Positions 1-7,682 of a stretch of 64,000 bases of DNA are shown one piece after another. The stretch comes from Empedobacter stercoris. GTDB lineage: Bacteria > Bacteroidota > Bacteroidia > Flavobacteriales > Weeksellaceae. The stretch lies in NCBI RefSeq assembly GCF_965137335.1, contig NZ_CBCRZD010000012.1, one strand, 5' to 3'. Below the pieces are notes generated by a model that saw only the letters and a program-made list of their open reading frames with translations, did not search any database and had not been told where the DNA came from. A program made the translations under genes and the position numbers. How positions within the stretch are numbered: the stretch's first letter is position 1; each line of letters begins with the position of its first letter.

Positions 1-709
1 CTTGTTGAGGCTTCCATTTGTATTTTACATACGTCACTTCACCTTTATTATTTACCCATTTGTAAGCATGCACACCGTTCCCTTCCATCTGACGGTAATT
101 CGCAGGTATTCCGTAATCTGAAAATAACCACGTTAACATATGTGTCGATTCTGGAAGATTAGAAAAGAAATCAAATACTCGATTAGGGTCAGAAGCACCG
201 TTTGTTAATGGAGAAGGTTTGAAAGCGTGTACCATATCTGGAAATTTAATCGCATCACGAATAAAGAAAACTGGTAAATTATTTCCAACTAAATCGTAGT
301 TACCTTGCTCCGTATAAAATTTCACTGCAAAACCACGTGGATCACGGTATGTTTCTGGTGAACCTTGTTGATGAGTTACTGTTGAAAAACGCACAAATAA
401 TGGTGTTTTTTTTCCAGCCTGTGATAAGAAATCAGCCATAGTAACTTCAGAAAAATCTTGTTCTGCTACAAATTCACCAAAAGCTCCAGCACCTCGCGCA
501 TGCACAACACGTTCTGGAATACGCTCTCGGTCAAAAGCAGCTAATTTTTCAATCAGATGAATATCTTCTAATAAAACTTGTCCGTTATTGCCTAATGTTT
601 TAGAGTTTTGATTATCTCCAACAGGAGCCCCTGTATTTGTAGTTAATTGTTGTGAAAATGCAACAGTAGATAGAAAAGCTAATCCTAGTACGAAACTTCT
701 TTTGATCAT
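1..709 (-). CDS. Exported heme catalase (C-terminus cut by window edge)
   Basis: Decomposes hydrogen peroxide to water and oxygen. Only about the first 236 residues are visible because the gene runs off the left edge. Residues 1-20 form a Sec-type signal peptide (MIKRS, a hydrophobic core, then VAFSQQ), so I infer a periplasmic or secreted enzyme, unlike most cytosolic catalases. The catalytic His is His70 in VVHARGAGAFGEF, and the distal Asn lies in GNNLPVFFIRD near residue 143. RFSTVTHQQGSPETYRDPRG is the usual catalase core. The ATG at 707-709 is preceded by a good Bacteroidota promoter, which supports this start. The family is certain; the subclass is not. Confidence 0.93.
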   Translation of the reverse strand, partial: MIKRSFVLGLAFLSTVAFSQQLTTNTGAPVGDNQNSKTLGNNGQVLLEDIHLIEKLAAFDRERIPERVVHARGAGAFGEFVAEQDFSEVTMADFLSQAGKKTPLFVRFSTVTHQQGSPETYRDPRGFAVKFYTEQGNYDLVGNNLPVFFIRDAIKFPDMVHAFKPSPLTNGASDPNRVFDFFSNLPESTHMLTWLFSDYGIPANYRQMEGNGVHAYKWVNNKGEVTYVKYKWKPQQ

Positions 710-749
710 AATTATAGTTTTAATCTTTATTTATTATTTTAAGACACCA

Positions 750-781
750 CAAAACTATAACCAGTCAAACTATAAATCAAA
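750..781 (-). promoter_or_regulatory. Bacteroidota-type promoter of the catalase gene
   Basis: On the minus strand TTTG (778-781) is followed by 20 bases and then TAGTTTTG (750-757), matching the -33/-7 consensus TTTG-N19..21-TAnnTTTG. Transcription should begin near 743, giving a leader of about 35 nt. CTAT recurs at 755, 770, 783 and 792 on the plus strand. The spacing does not match an OxyR site. Confidence 0.7.
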
Positions 782-924
782 TCTATAAAATCTATTAGAT
801 ATAATTAATTTTTATAATAATTAAATCTCAACAAATTAGTCAACTCAAATCGTAGATATATTATTTTACAATAGATTAATAAATTAATACTATACCAGAA
901 CTGTTGATTTATAAAATTCATAAA

Positions 925-946
925 AAAAACCGCTATACAGCGGTTT
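925..946 (-). terminator. Rho-independent terminator of the 54-residue ORF
   Basis: Read on the minus strand, the stem AACCGCT/AGCGGTT with a short GTAT-type loop runs into eight T residues. It lies just past the stop codon of the small ORF at 961-1125, which supports that ORF being expressed. Confidence 0.75.
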
Positions 947-960
947 ACCTATTATATGGA

Positions 961-1125
961 TTAATATTTTCTGAAACGTTGAAACAAAACTGTTGGTTTT
1001 ATTTTTATTGATTCATTAGCGATCAAAATCATTACATTCAAATGTTGATTAAACTTCCATAATGAGTTTCCTTCAACCTCTACCCCTTGCGGAGTTCTAA
1101 TAAGTTCTAAATTTGTGTACATCAT
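961..1125 (-). CDS. Small hypothetical protein, 54 aa
   Basis: I do not recognise this protein. It starts MMYTNLELIRTPQGVEVEGN and ends with a basic tail, VLFQRFRKY. It has no signal peptide or clear membrane segment; the stretch HLNVMILIAN is only mildly hydrophobic. Support for it being real is indirect: an uninterrupted frame in AT-rich DNA, plausible amino-acid composition, and a clean rho-independent terminator 15 bases after the stop. No consensus promoter was found in the 180 bases upstream. Either of two adjacent ATG codons (1123-1125 or 1120-1122) could be the start. Confidence 0.45.
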   Translation of the reverse strand: MMYTNLELIRTPQGVEVEGNSLWKFNQHLNVMILIANESIKIKPTVLFQRFRKY

Positions 1126-1306
1126 AATCTGTGTGTGTTTTTGGTTGACGCTAATATTATGTTAAAAAATAATTATTTTGTTAATTCATTTTAACATGCT
1201 TAATAAAATTAAAAGTTTCCTATTATACGCAATATTTATAAATTCATTTTAAAAACATCACATATTATACCAAAAAACATTTCACCTATTTATTTAATGT
1301 TAAATT

Positions 1307-3412
1307 TTAAGAAATTTGACTCCAACCTACTTTATCTTTATGATTTTCGATAAAATATTTTTTTGTATTTTGATAAATTGGTGATGACAAAGTTGCGTCT
1401 TGATTTAAGATAATTTCAACACATTTTCTTGCTGCATACAACACTTCTTTATCTTTTGACAAATCAGCAATTTTAAGATTTAGAACACCACTTTGTTGCG
1501 TTCCCATCATATCACCTGGACCTCGCAATTCCAAATCTACCTCTGCAACTTGAAATCCATCATTGGTTTGACACATCGTTTGAATGCGACGTTTTGAAAC
1601 GTCATTGAGTTTTCCTCCTGTCATCAAAATACAATAGGATTGCTCTGCACCTCGCCCTACACGTCCACGAAGTTGATGCAGTTGAGAAAGTCCAAATCGT
1701 TCAGAATTTTCAATAATCATTACCGAAGCATTAGGCACATTAACACCCACCTCTATCACAGTTGTTGCAACTAATATTTGTGTTTCATGATTTTTGAAAC
1801 GATTCATTTCAAATTCTTTATCAGCAGGCTTTTGCCTTCCATGTACTATACTAATTCCATACTCTGGTAAAGGAAAGGCACGCGAAATACTTTCGTAACC
1901 ATCCATCAAATCTTTTAACTCTAATTTTGCAGACTCTTCAATTAACGGATAAACAACATATATTTGACGACCTTTGGCAATTTCATCTTTTATAAATTTA
2001 AAAACACTTAACCGATGCGCATCTGTTTTATGAAGAGTCTTTATTGGCTTTCTACCTTTTGGTAACTCATCGATCACAGAAACATCTAAATCGCCATACA
2101 TTGTCATAGATAATGTCCGAGGAATTGGCGTTGCTGTCATCACTAGAATGTGAGGCGGAAGTTTAGCTTTACGCCAAAATTTAGCACGTTGAGCCACACC
2201 AAAACGATGTTGCTCATCAATAATCGCTAATCCTAAATTCTGAAAAATAACGTTATCTTCTAATAAGGCATGTGTTCCGATAATGATTTTTAGATTTCCA
2301 TTTTCTAAATTCTCAAGAATTGGTTGACGCCTTTTTTTCGTGACCGAACCTGTTAACAATTCAACAGAAACATCTAAGCCGTTCAATAATTCTGTAATAC
2401 TTTCATAATGTTGTTGTGCCAAAATTTCGGTTGGCGCAATTAAAGCAGCTTGATAGCCATTATCTACTGCGATCAACATCGTTAACAATGCAACCATTGT
2501 TTTTCCTGAACCTACATCTCCTTGCAATAAACGATTCATTTGTGCAGGTTGACGAAGATCATAGCGAATTTCTTTAACCACTCTTTTTTGAGCATTTGTC
2601 AGTTCAAAAGGTAAATATTCGTTGTAAAACCTATTGAAATAATGGCCAATTTCTGGAAAAGGATTACTTCTATTCTTTTGTTTATTAACTGCTTTTTGAA
2701 AAAGATTAGCTAAATTTAAAAAGAAAAATTCTTCAAATTTTAAACGTCGAATAGCAGCATTTAATTCTGTTAAATCCTTTGGAAAATGAATCGCTTTTAA
2801 GGCTTCATTGCGACCAACTAATTTATAATGATCAATTACATTTTGAGGTAAATTTTCAGGAATATCGATTTTTTCAGCAAAAAGGTTCATCATCATTTTC
2901 TGAAGAACTCGATTTGTAATTCCTTTTTTCGTTAATTTTTCTGTGCTTGGATAAATAGGAAATAAACCAAGTGGAATATTCTTAGCATCTTCAACTAACT
3001 CTATCTCAGGATGCGTAATACTAAGATTGTTATTGAATAAATTTGGTTTCCCATAAAGCACAACTTCTTTGAAAAGATCATTTTTTAGTTTCTCTTTTTG
3101 CCAAGATGAAACCTTGAACCAAACCAATTCCAACGTTCCTGTTCCATCCTGAAACTTCCCAACTAAACGCTTTACTTTACCTTGATTTATTTCTTCTAAC
3201 TGAACAATTTTGCCTTTTAATTGAATTTCGGCAGCTGTAGATGAAATTTCAGAAATTTTATAAAATTTCGATTTATCAACATAACGAAAAGGAAAATGTT
3301 GTATCAAATCTTCGTATCTAAAAATTCTGAATTCACTTTGCAGTGTTTTAGCACGCTCAGGACCAGCTCCCTTCAAATATTCTATGGTTTTCTTTAATGG
3401 ATTTTGATACAT
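1307..3412 (-). CDS. recG: ATP-dependent DNA helicase RecG
   Basis: Branch-migrating helicase that remodels stalled replication forks and Holliday junctions. At 701 aa it is full length. An N-terminal wedge/OB-fold region covers roughly residues 30-150. Walker A is GDVGSGKT (298-305), the Walker B box is DEQH (399-402), motif III is TATPIPRT (426-433), and motif VI RGRVGRG lies in the second RecA lobe, followed by ELRGPGDMMGTQQSG, a RecG signature. The ATG at 3410-3412 leaves a short intergenic region shared with the divergent gene at 3524. It appears to be a single-gene unit. Confidence 0.97.
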   Translation of the reverse strand: MYQNPLKKTIEYLKGAGPERAKTLQSEFRIFRYEDLIQHFPFRYVDKSKFYKISEISSTAAEIQLKGKIVQLEEINQGKVKRLVGKFQDGTGTLELVWFKVSSWQKEKLKNDLFKEVVLYGKPNLFNNNLSITHPEIELVEDAKNIPLGLFPIYPSTEKLTKKGITNRVLQKMMMNLFAEKIDIPENLPQNVIDHYKLVGRNEALKAIHFPKDLTELNAAIRRLKFEEFFFLNLANLFQKAVNKQKNRSNPFPEIGHYFNRFYNEYLPFELTNAQKRVVKEIRYDLRQPAQMNRLLQGDVGSGKTMVALLTMLIAVDNGYQAALIAPTEILAQQHYESITELLNGLDVSVELLTGSVTKKRRQPILENLENGNLKIIIGTHALLEDNVIFQNLGLAIIDEQHRFGVAQRAKFWRKAKLPPHILVMTATPIPRTLSMTMYGDLDVSVIDELPKGRKPIKTLHKTDAHRLSVFKFIKDEIAKGRQIYVVYPLIEESAKLELKDLMDGYESISRAFPLPEYGISIVHGRQKPADKEFEMNRFKNHETQILVATTVIEVGVNVPNASVMIIENSERFGLSQLHQLRGRVGRGAEQSYCILMTGGKLNDVSKRRIQTMCQTNDGFQVAEVDLELRGPGDMMGTQQSGVLNLKIADLSKDKEVLYAARKCVEIILNQDATLSSPIYQNTKKYFIENHKDKVGWSQIS

Positions 3413-3498
3413 TTTTCTACTTTAGAAAGTCGCAATTTACCAAATTTTAACGACAAACTATGTCATCTATGTTACAAAATAAGCTCGTAGAATTACTT

Positions 3499-3506
3499 TA
3501 TATTTG
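3499..3506 (+). promoter_or_regulatory. -7 promoter element of the thioredoxin-like gene
   Basis: TATATTTG matches the Bacteroidota -7 box TAnnTTTG and lies 17 bases before the ATG at 3524. No clear TTTG is seen at -33. Confidence 0.45.
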
Positions 3507-3523
3507 TATAAAATAATAAACAA

Positions 3524-4117
3524 ATGAAATTAGAAGAATACATCAACAAAGGTTTAACGTACGAAGATTATATCACACGTGTAGAAGATGAATTAGAAAA
3601 TGAAATCGAAAATGATGATCCGAAAGAATATGTGCAATATTATGCGTTGGGATTGCAACGTATGAATAGAGTTTATAAAACGTTTAAATTAAATCCTGCT
3701 CAAGAAACACGTATAAAATCGACTGCAAATAATTTTAAATTATTAATTATTACAGAGGGATGGTGTGGTGACGCTTCTCAAATTTTACCAGTTGTAGAGC
3801 GATTTGCAAATGCCTTAAACGTTTCTACACATTATATTTTCAGAGATGAGAATATGGATTTAATGGAAAAATACAAAACAAATGGAGCTGCTTCTATTCC
3901 AATTATTATTGGTGTAAATGAGGATAATGAAGAAGCTTTTCGTTTTGGCCCTCGTCCAAAAGCTGGAATGGAAATGTTAGCTCGTTTTAAAAATAATCCT
4001 GATAAATATTCAGCAGATGAATTTCACGAAGATTTACAACATTTCTACAATAAAAATAAAGGAGAAGATATTGTAAATGAAATTTTAGATTTAATCGACG
4101 AAAATATCGCGAATTAA
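3524..4117 (+). CDS. Thioredoxin-fold protein with a single-Cys active-site motif
   Basis: A cytosolic thioredoxin-like protein of 197 aa, of the kind usually annotated as thioredoxin family in Flavobacteriia. The fold begins near LLIITEGWCGDASQ, where the usual CxxC is replaced by C81-G-D-A, so there is one cysteine and an acidic partner. A cis-Pro region is present in GAASIPIII. There is no signal peptide. A monothiol site argues against classical disulfide reduction; the true substrate is unknown. It is followed 69 bases later by a membrane-anchored CxxC thioredoxin, so the two may belong to one thiol-redox unit. Confidence 0.8.
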   Translation: MKLEEYINKGLTYEDYITRVEDELENEIENDDPKEYVQYYALGLQRMNRVYKTFKLNPAQETRIKSTANNFKLLIITEGWCGDASQILPVVERFANALNVSTHYIFRDENMDLMEKYKTNGAASIPIIIGVNEDNEEAFRFGPRPKAGMEMLARFKNNPDKYSADEFHEDLQHFYNKNKGEDIVNEILDLIDENIAN

Positions 4118-4185
4118 TCAGGTTTTTCAATTTGTTCAACTTGTTAATTGTTTGCATCTTTGTGTAAGATTTTTTTTAAAAAAAT

Positions 4186-4746
4186 ATGAAAGGAAATAAA
4201 CAAATTATTTTTGCTATCGTTGTAGTAGTTGCTTTAGTTGCTATAATGTTTACACCGGTTGGTACATTTTTTAAAAATAAAATGGAAGATAATAGCCACA
4301 TTGCTGGTGCTGATGTAGAATTATCAGAAAGTGATTATGATATTGATTTGATTGGATATAATGGAGCAACAAATACTAACTTGCTTGATTTCAAAAAAAG
4401 TGGGCAAGTCGTTTTTCTAAACTTTTGGGGAAGTTGGTGCCCTCCTTGTGTTGCAGAAATGCCAACTATTCAGAAATTATATGAGGCAAAAGGACAAAAA
4501 GTTAAATTTGTATTGGTTACAATTCAAGATAAACCGAAAGTTTTTAATCCATTTTTGGAAAAAAATAATTATACAATGCCCGTTTATGAGCCAAATAGTC
4601 CAATATCAAATAATATGTTACCGAAAGTTTTTCCAACTACTTACATCTTAAATAAAAAAGGAGAAGTTGTATTAAAAGAAACAAAAACAAGAGATTGGAA
4701 CGATAAAGAAATTAATGATCTGTTAGATCAATTAGTTGCAGAATAA
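4186..4746 (+). CDS. Membrane-anchored TlpA/ResA-type thiol-disulfide oxidoreductase
   Basis: An extracytoplasmic thioredoxin-like reductase of 186 aa. Residues 7-24 form a single N-terminal membrane anchor (IIFAIVVVVALVAIMF), with the catalytic domain outside. The active site is WGSWCPPC with Cys85 and Cys88, the CPPC form typical of TlpA/ResA proteins that keep cytochrome c or other envelope thiols reduced. The cis-Pro motif is in KVFPTTYILN. The substrate cannot be told from sequence; no cytochrome-c assembly gene is adjacent. A strong terminator follows. Confidence 0.9.
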   Translation: MKGNKQIIFAIVVVVALVAIMFTPVGTFFKNKMEDNSHIAGADVELSESDYDIDLIGYNGATNTNLLDFKKSGQVVFLNFWGSWCPPCVAEMPTIQKLYEAKGQKVKFVLVTIQDKPKVFNPFLEKNNYTMPVYEPNSPISNNMLPKVFPTTYILNKKGEVVLKETKTRDWNDKEINDLLDQLVAE

Positions 4747-4769
4747 TTTCATTCTAAAAACATATAAAG

Positions 4770-4802
4770 CGTCATTAATTTAATTATTAATGACGTTTTT
4801 TT
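4770..4802 (+). terminator. Rho-independent terminator
   Basis: A 10-bp perfect stem (CGTCATTAAT at 4770-4779 with ATTAATGACG at 4786-4795) and a T-run at 4796-4802 follow the TlpA-like gene. Confidence 0.85.
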
Positions 4803-4817
4803 ATTGTCATTCTTTTT

Positions 4818-5369
4818 CTAATTTTCTCTCATCGAAGCAAGTTGTAATAAAGAAGTTGCGGTATTATGATTTCTTGTTGTTGCACTTACTTGTAGTAAAT
4901 TTCCGAAAAAATTATTGGTCAATTTTGTTTTTCCATATCCAAATGGACAGTACAAATAAACCACTTCATTCTTGATTTCGTATTGTTCATCTTCGGCTTT
5001 TATATGTTCAATTTTCTCCTTATCAAATTCTGCTGGTTGATTTCCCAAAAAAGTGTAATATAAAAACTCTTTATCGAGTGTAGAATCGTGAAGAAAAGGA
5101 TTCTCCTCTATGATACGTTTTAATTTATCTATGGTAAGAATTAAGACTGGAACTTCGAAAGCAAGTGATTCAGCAATTTTATCATGAATTAAATCTGCTA
5201 TTTCTTTGAGATTGGTCAAGTTTGAAGAAAAAACCGCATTACCACTTTGAACATAAGTTGTCACATTCACAAAAGATAAATCTTCTAAAAGCTTCGTTAA
5301 AACATCCATTTTGATGATTTTTTTTCCGCTAACGTTGATTCCTCTTAGAATCACAACAAATGTATTCAT
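4818..5369 (-). CDS. DUF1697 family protein
   Basis: A 183-aa cytosolic protein of the DUF1697 family, recognised by the opening MNTFVVILRGINVSGKKIIK, the segment TYVQSGNAVF, and the C-terminal YLYCPFGYGKTKLTNNFF. The biochemical function of this family is unknown. It is full length and stands alone, convergent with the TlpA-like gene and divergent from the channel pseudogene at 5506. Confidence 0.85.
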   Translation of the reverse strand: MNTFVVILRGINVSGKKIIKMDVLTKLLEDLSFVNVTTYVQSGNAVFSSNLTNLKEIADLIHDKIAESLAFEVPVLILTIDKLKRIIEENPFLHDSTLDKEFLYYTFLGNQPAEFDKEKIEHIKAEDEQYEIKNEVVYLYCPFGYGKTKLTNNFFGNLLQVSATTRNHNTATSLLQLASMREN

Positions 5370-5505
5370 AACCTACTTTGTTGACACTAAATTAGTTCAT
5401 TTAGAATTAAATATAAACCTAAATTTTAGAATTACAACAAAAAAAAATAAATTAAACATGTTATTGTATGATTAACAATTAATATATTAGATTAAATTAA
5501 AAAGT

Positions 5506-6078
5506 ATGACAACCAATCGATTAGAAGCCTTTAGTGATGGCGTTCTTGCTATCATTATTACCATTATGGTATTGGATTTAAAAGTTCCTATTGGTGATGA
5601 TTTAATGAGTTTAAAACCATATTTACCTAAATTTTTAAACTATTTATTTAGTTTCATTTATGTCGGAATCTATTGGAATAATCATCACCATCTTTTTCAA
5701 GCAATCGAGAAAGTGAATGGTGGAATTCTTTGGAGTAATTTACACTTACTTTTTTGGCTCTCTTTATTACCTTGTTTCAACGGGTTGGATGGGCGAAAAC
5801 TTTCATTCAAGATTTCCAGTTGTATTTTATGGTTTTGTATTATTAATGAGTAGCCTTGCCTTTATGCTCATCGAAAAAACAGCTATAAAACAAGAAGGTA
5901 AAGAATCTATTATTGGTAAATCGGTAAGTCAAAATCTAAAAGAAAAAGGATCAAGTATTGGCTATATTTAGGTATTGTTTTAGCTTTTATTCAACCAGAA
6001 TTTGGAATAGTTGTGTACGGTATTATTGCTTTAATTTGGTTAATCCTAGACAGAAGAATAGAAAAATCAATGAAATAA
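5506..6078 (+). pseudogene. TMEM175-type (DUF1211) potassium channel, two frameshifts
   Basis: The first 88 codons carry the TMEM175 signature RLEAFSDGVLAIIITIMVLD and the segment YWNNHHHLF. After LLP (codon at 5770-5772) the reading frame shifts: one extra base near 5773-5777 moves the homologous sequence STGWMGENFHSRFPV into the next frame. A second change near 5943-5950, consistent with one missing A in an A-run, returns the remainder (YWLYLGIVLAFI ... LIWLILDRRIEKSMK, stop at 6076-6078) to the original frame. The joined product would be about 190 aa with several membrane helices. This is either a genuine pseudogene or two sequencing errors; the second lies in a homopolymer. Confidence 0.8.
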
Positions 6079-6123
6079 TTTTAAGCATATATTATTAATT
6101 ATAACGCAATTAAATAGATTATA

Positions 6124-6594
6124 TTAAACTTTTAATTTAATTACTTTTTTACGTTTTCTCTTCTTAAACATAACACGTAACAAGCGATAACCATAGGTTA
6201 CTTTTTTGTTTTTTGTGATGATAGGAAAAGCCATTGTACACATCAACGCAATACACGCTGTTGTGCCTAATGCACCTCCATAACCATTAAAAATCTGACT
6301 CGTGTAATGCAATAAAATAGCAAATAATATGGGCGAAAAAATCAACGAAAAATAACTGATATTAATTGTCGAAGAAACCATTCCGATGAACGTTCCACCA
6401 ATTACGTAAAGAGGTATATTGTCCGTGTAAAATTGAGGCAAAATGGTTGGAAAAAAGTAGAAAAAACCACCAATAATCATCGCTATCACCGCAGATGAAC
6501 GAATTGGACCTTGCTTAAAACGAATGTTTAATTCAAAAGTTGTCAACGATGCAATAATTGAACACATCATTAATATTAAAAATTCAATAATCAT
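6124..6594 (-). CDS. Uncharacterised integral membrane protein (small member of a pair)
   Basis: A 156-aa protein with about four predicted membrane helices and a very basic C-terminus (MFKKRKRKKVIKLKV). I do not recognise a named family. The central segments IGGTFIGMVSS and GGALGTTACIA closely match GAFIGMTS and GGKLGTLAFIG in the upstream neighbour, in the same order and spacing, so the two look like paralogues. Its ATG overlaps the stop of that neighbour by one base, which implies translational coupling and probably a hetero-oligomer. No substrate can be proposed. Confidence 0.6.
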   Translation of the reverse strand: MIIEFLILMMCSIIASLTTFELNIRFKQGPIRSSAVIAMIIGGFFYFFPTILPQFYTDNIPLYVIGGTFIGMVSSTINISYFSLIFSPILFAILLHYTSQIFNGYGGALGTTACIALMCTMAFPIITKNKKVTYGYRLLRVMFKKRKRKKVIKLKV

Positions 6595-7154
6595 TAGCCT
6601 AAGATTAATTTATACAATAACATACTCAATAAAACGCCTATAAAAGCTAAAGTACCAAGTTTTCCACCTACACCAACAAATAATGATTTTGTGGCAAAAA
6701 ATAACAACGCAGTAAAAATTCCTGCTGTAATAATCATCCAATAAACATATTCAACATCCAAGGAAGTCATTCCAATAAAAGCTCCACAATAAATAGGTCC
6801 TGCAACTTGTTTTAAATAATCAGAACGTGGATTTAGCTTCGTTAAAAAGGAACCTAAAGTACCAATAATTCCCGCAGAAAAAACTGCACCTAAGCCTAAT
6901 TTATTATTCATTAAATAGGTAATTATTGCAGCGATTGGGATCCATAAAACCAAAGTTTTTCGATCAAAGGAATATTCGTGATGATGCAAAGGAAATTTGC
7001 GGTAAACAATCAGCAAAAGCAGACAAATTGCAACAATAATATACGGTACAAGATCATGTTCTATCCGCTCGTTTATAATCGAGAATAGAAATAAAAACTG
7101 AATAATAAAAATAATCAGAATGGTAACGAATTTTATGATGCGTTTACTGTTCAT
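6594..7154 (-). CDS. Uncharacterised integral membrane protein (large member of a pair)
   Basis: A 186-aa protein with about six hydrophobic segments. A short cytoplasmic basic start is followed by a helix, then a loop with HHHEYSFDRKT (near residues 57-67), then the region shared with its downstream neighbour: GAFIGMTS (near 127-134) and GGKLGTLAFIG (near 163-173). The two genes form a two-cistron operon with a one-base overlap. No catalytic motif is visible. Duplicated small membrane proteins of this type often assemble as dual-topology or heterodimeric channels or transporters, but that is inference. Confidence 0.6.
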   Translation of the reverse strand: MNSKRIIKFVTILIIFIIQFLFLFSIINERIEHDLVPYIIVAICLLLLIVYRKFPLHHHEYSFDRKTLVLWIPIAAIITYLMNNKLGLGAVFSAGIIGTLGSFLTKLNPRSDYLKQVAGPIYCGAFIGMTSLDVEYVYWMIITAGIFTALLFFATKSLFVGVGGKLGTLAFIGVLLSMLLYKLILG

Positions 7155-7227
7155 TTCAAATTTTGAAGCTGCAAAGTTAATGACTCATTATGAAAAAAAT
7201 AGAATAATTTTATTAATTATTTTGTAT

Positions 7228-7263
7228 TAAAAAATCCCAAATCATTCGTAAATGATTGGGATT
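7228..7263 (-). terminator. Rho-independent terminator after the HMA gene
   Basis: The arms AATCCCAAATCATT (7233-7246) and AATGATTGGGATT (7251-7263) form a near-perfect hairpin. On the minus strand it ends in a T-run. Confidence 0.75.
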
Positions 7264-7312
7264 ACATTGACTTAAATTATCACAAAAAATAAGTCGTTCT
7301 ACCTAAAAACCT

Positions 7313-7537
7313 TTATTCTTTAATTAATTCTGCATTAAAACCAACTTCTTCGATTGTATCAATAATTTCTTCTTTAGTTATTTGTACACCTTTAACTGTT
7401 AAAATTTTATAAGGATTATTCGTGTCAACCTCCCAAGATTCTAAATCTTGTAATTGATCTAAGTAAGGCTTTACTTTATTTAGACAACCGTTGCAATTTA
7501 TATTTGTTTTGAATTTTAATTCTTTTGTCTTCATCAT
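7313..7537 (-). CDS. Heavy-metal-associated (HMA) domain protein, CopZ-like
   Basis: A 74-aa single-domain protein with the HMA ferredoxin-like fold, predicted to bind a soft metal ion through Cys15 and Cys18 of NINCNGC. The usual MxCxxC Met is replaced by Asn here. The rest fits the fold: NPYKILTVKG as the central strand and EEIIDTIEEVGFNAE as the last helix. It probably acts as a cytosolic copper chaperone, but no P-type ATPase is adjacent, so the partner is unknown. It has its own terminator. Confidence 0.85.
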   Translation of the reverse strand: MMKTKELKFKTNINCNGCLNKVKPYLDQLQDLESWEVDTNNPYKILTVKGVQITKEEIIDTIEEVGFNAELIKE

Positions 7538-7640
7538 TCATTGATTTACACTCACAAATTTCGAACTAAATTGCGGCATACCATTTATATTATTAGGTGA
7601 AATAGTTATATGATTTCACAACTAATTAATCGTTTTGAAC

Positions 7641-7648
7641 TACTTTTG
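7641..7648 (+). promoter_or_regulatory. -7 promoter element of the uracil permease gene
   Basis: TACTTTTG fits TAnnTTTG. It overlaps the region that would encode an N-terminal extension from an upstream TTG at 7635, which argues that translation starts at the ATG at 7683. Confidence 0.5.
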
Positions 7649-7682
7649 CACTCAAACAAAAACAATTTCAATTTCTTTTAAA

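Noticed and set aside
750..800. OxyR binding site upstream of the catalase gene
   Set aside because: The four CTAT copies are spaced 15, 13 and 9 bases apart, not at the 11-base pitch of ATAG-N7-CTAT OxyR sites.
5506..5971. Two separate small membrane-protein genes at 5506-5853 and 5717-5971
   Set aside because: The two frames together reproduce one TMEM175-type protein; the second frame has no start of its own that would fit a real gene.
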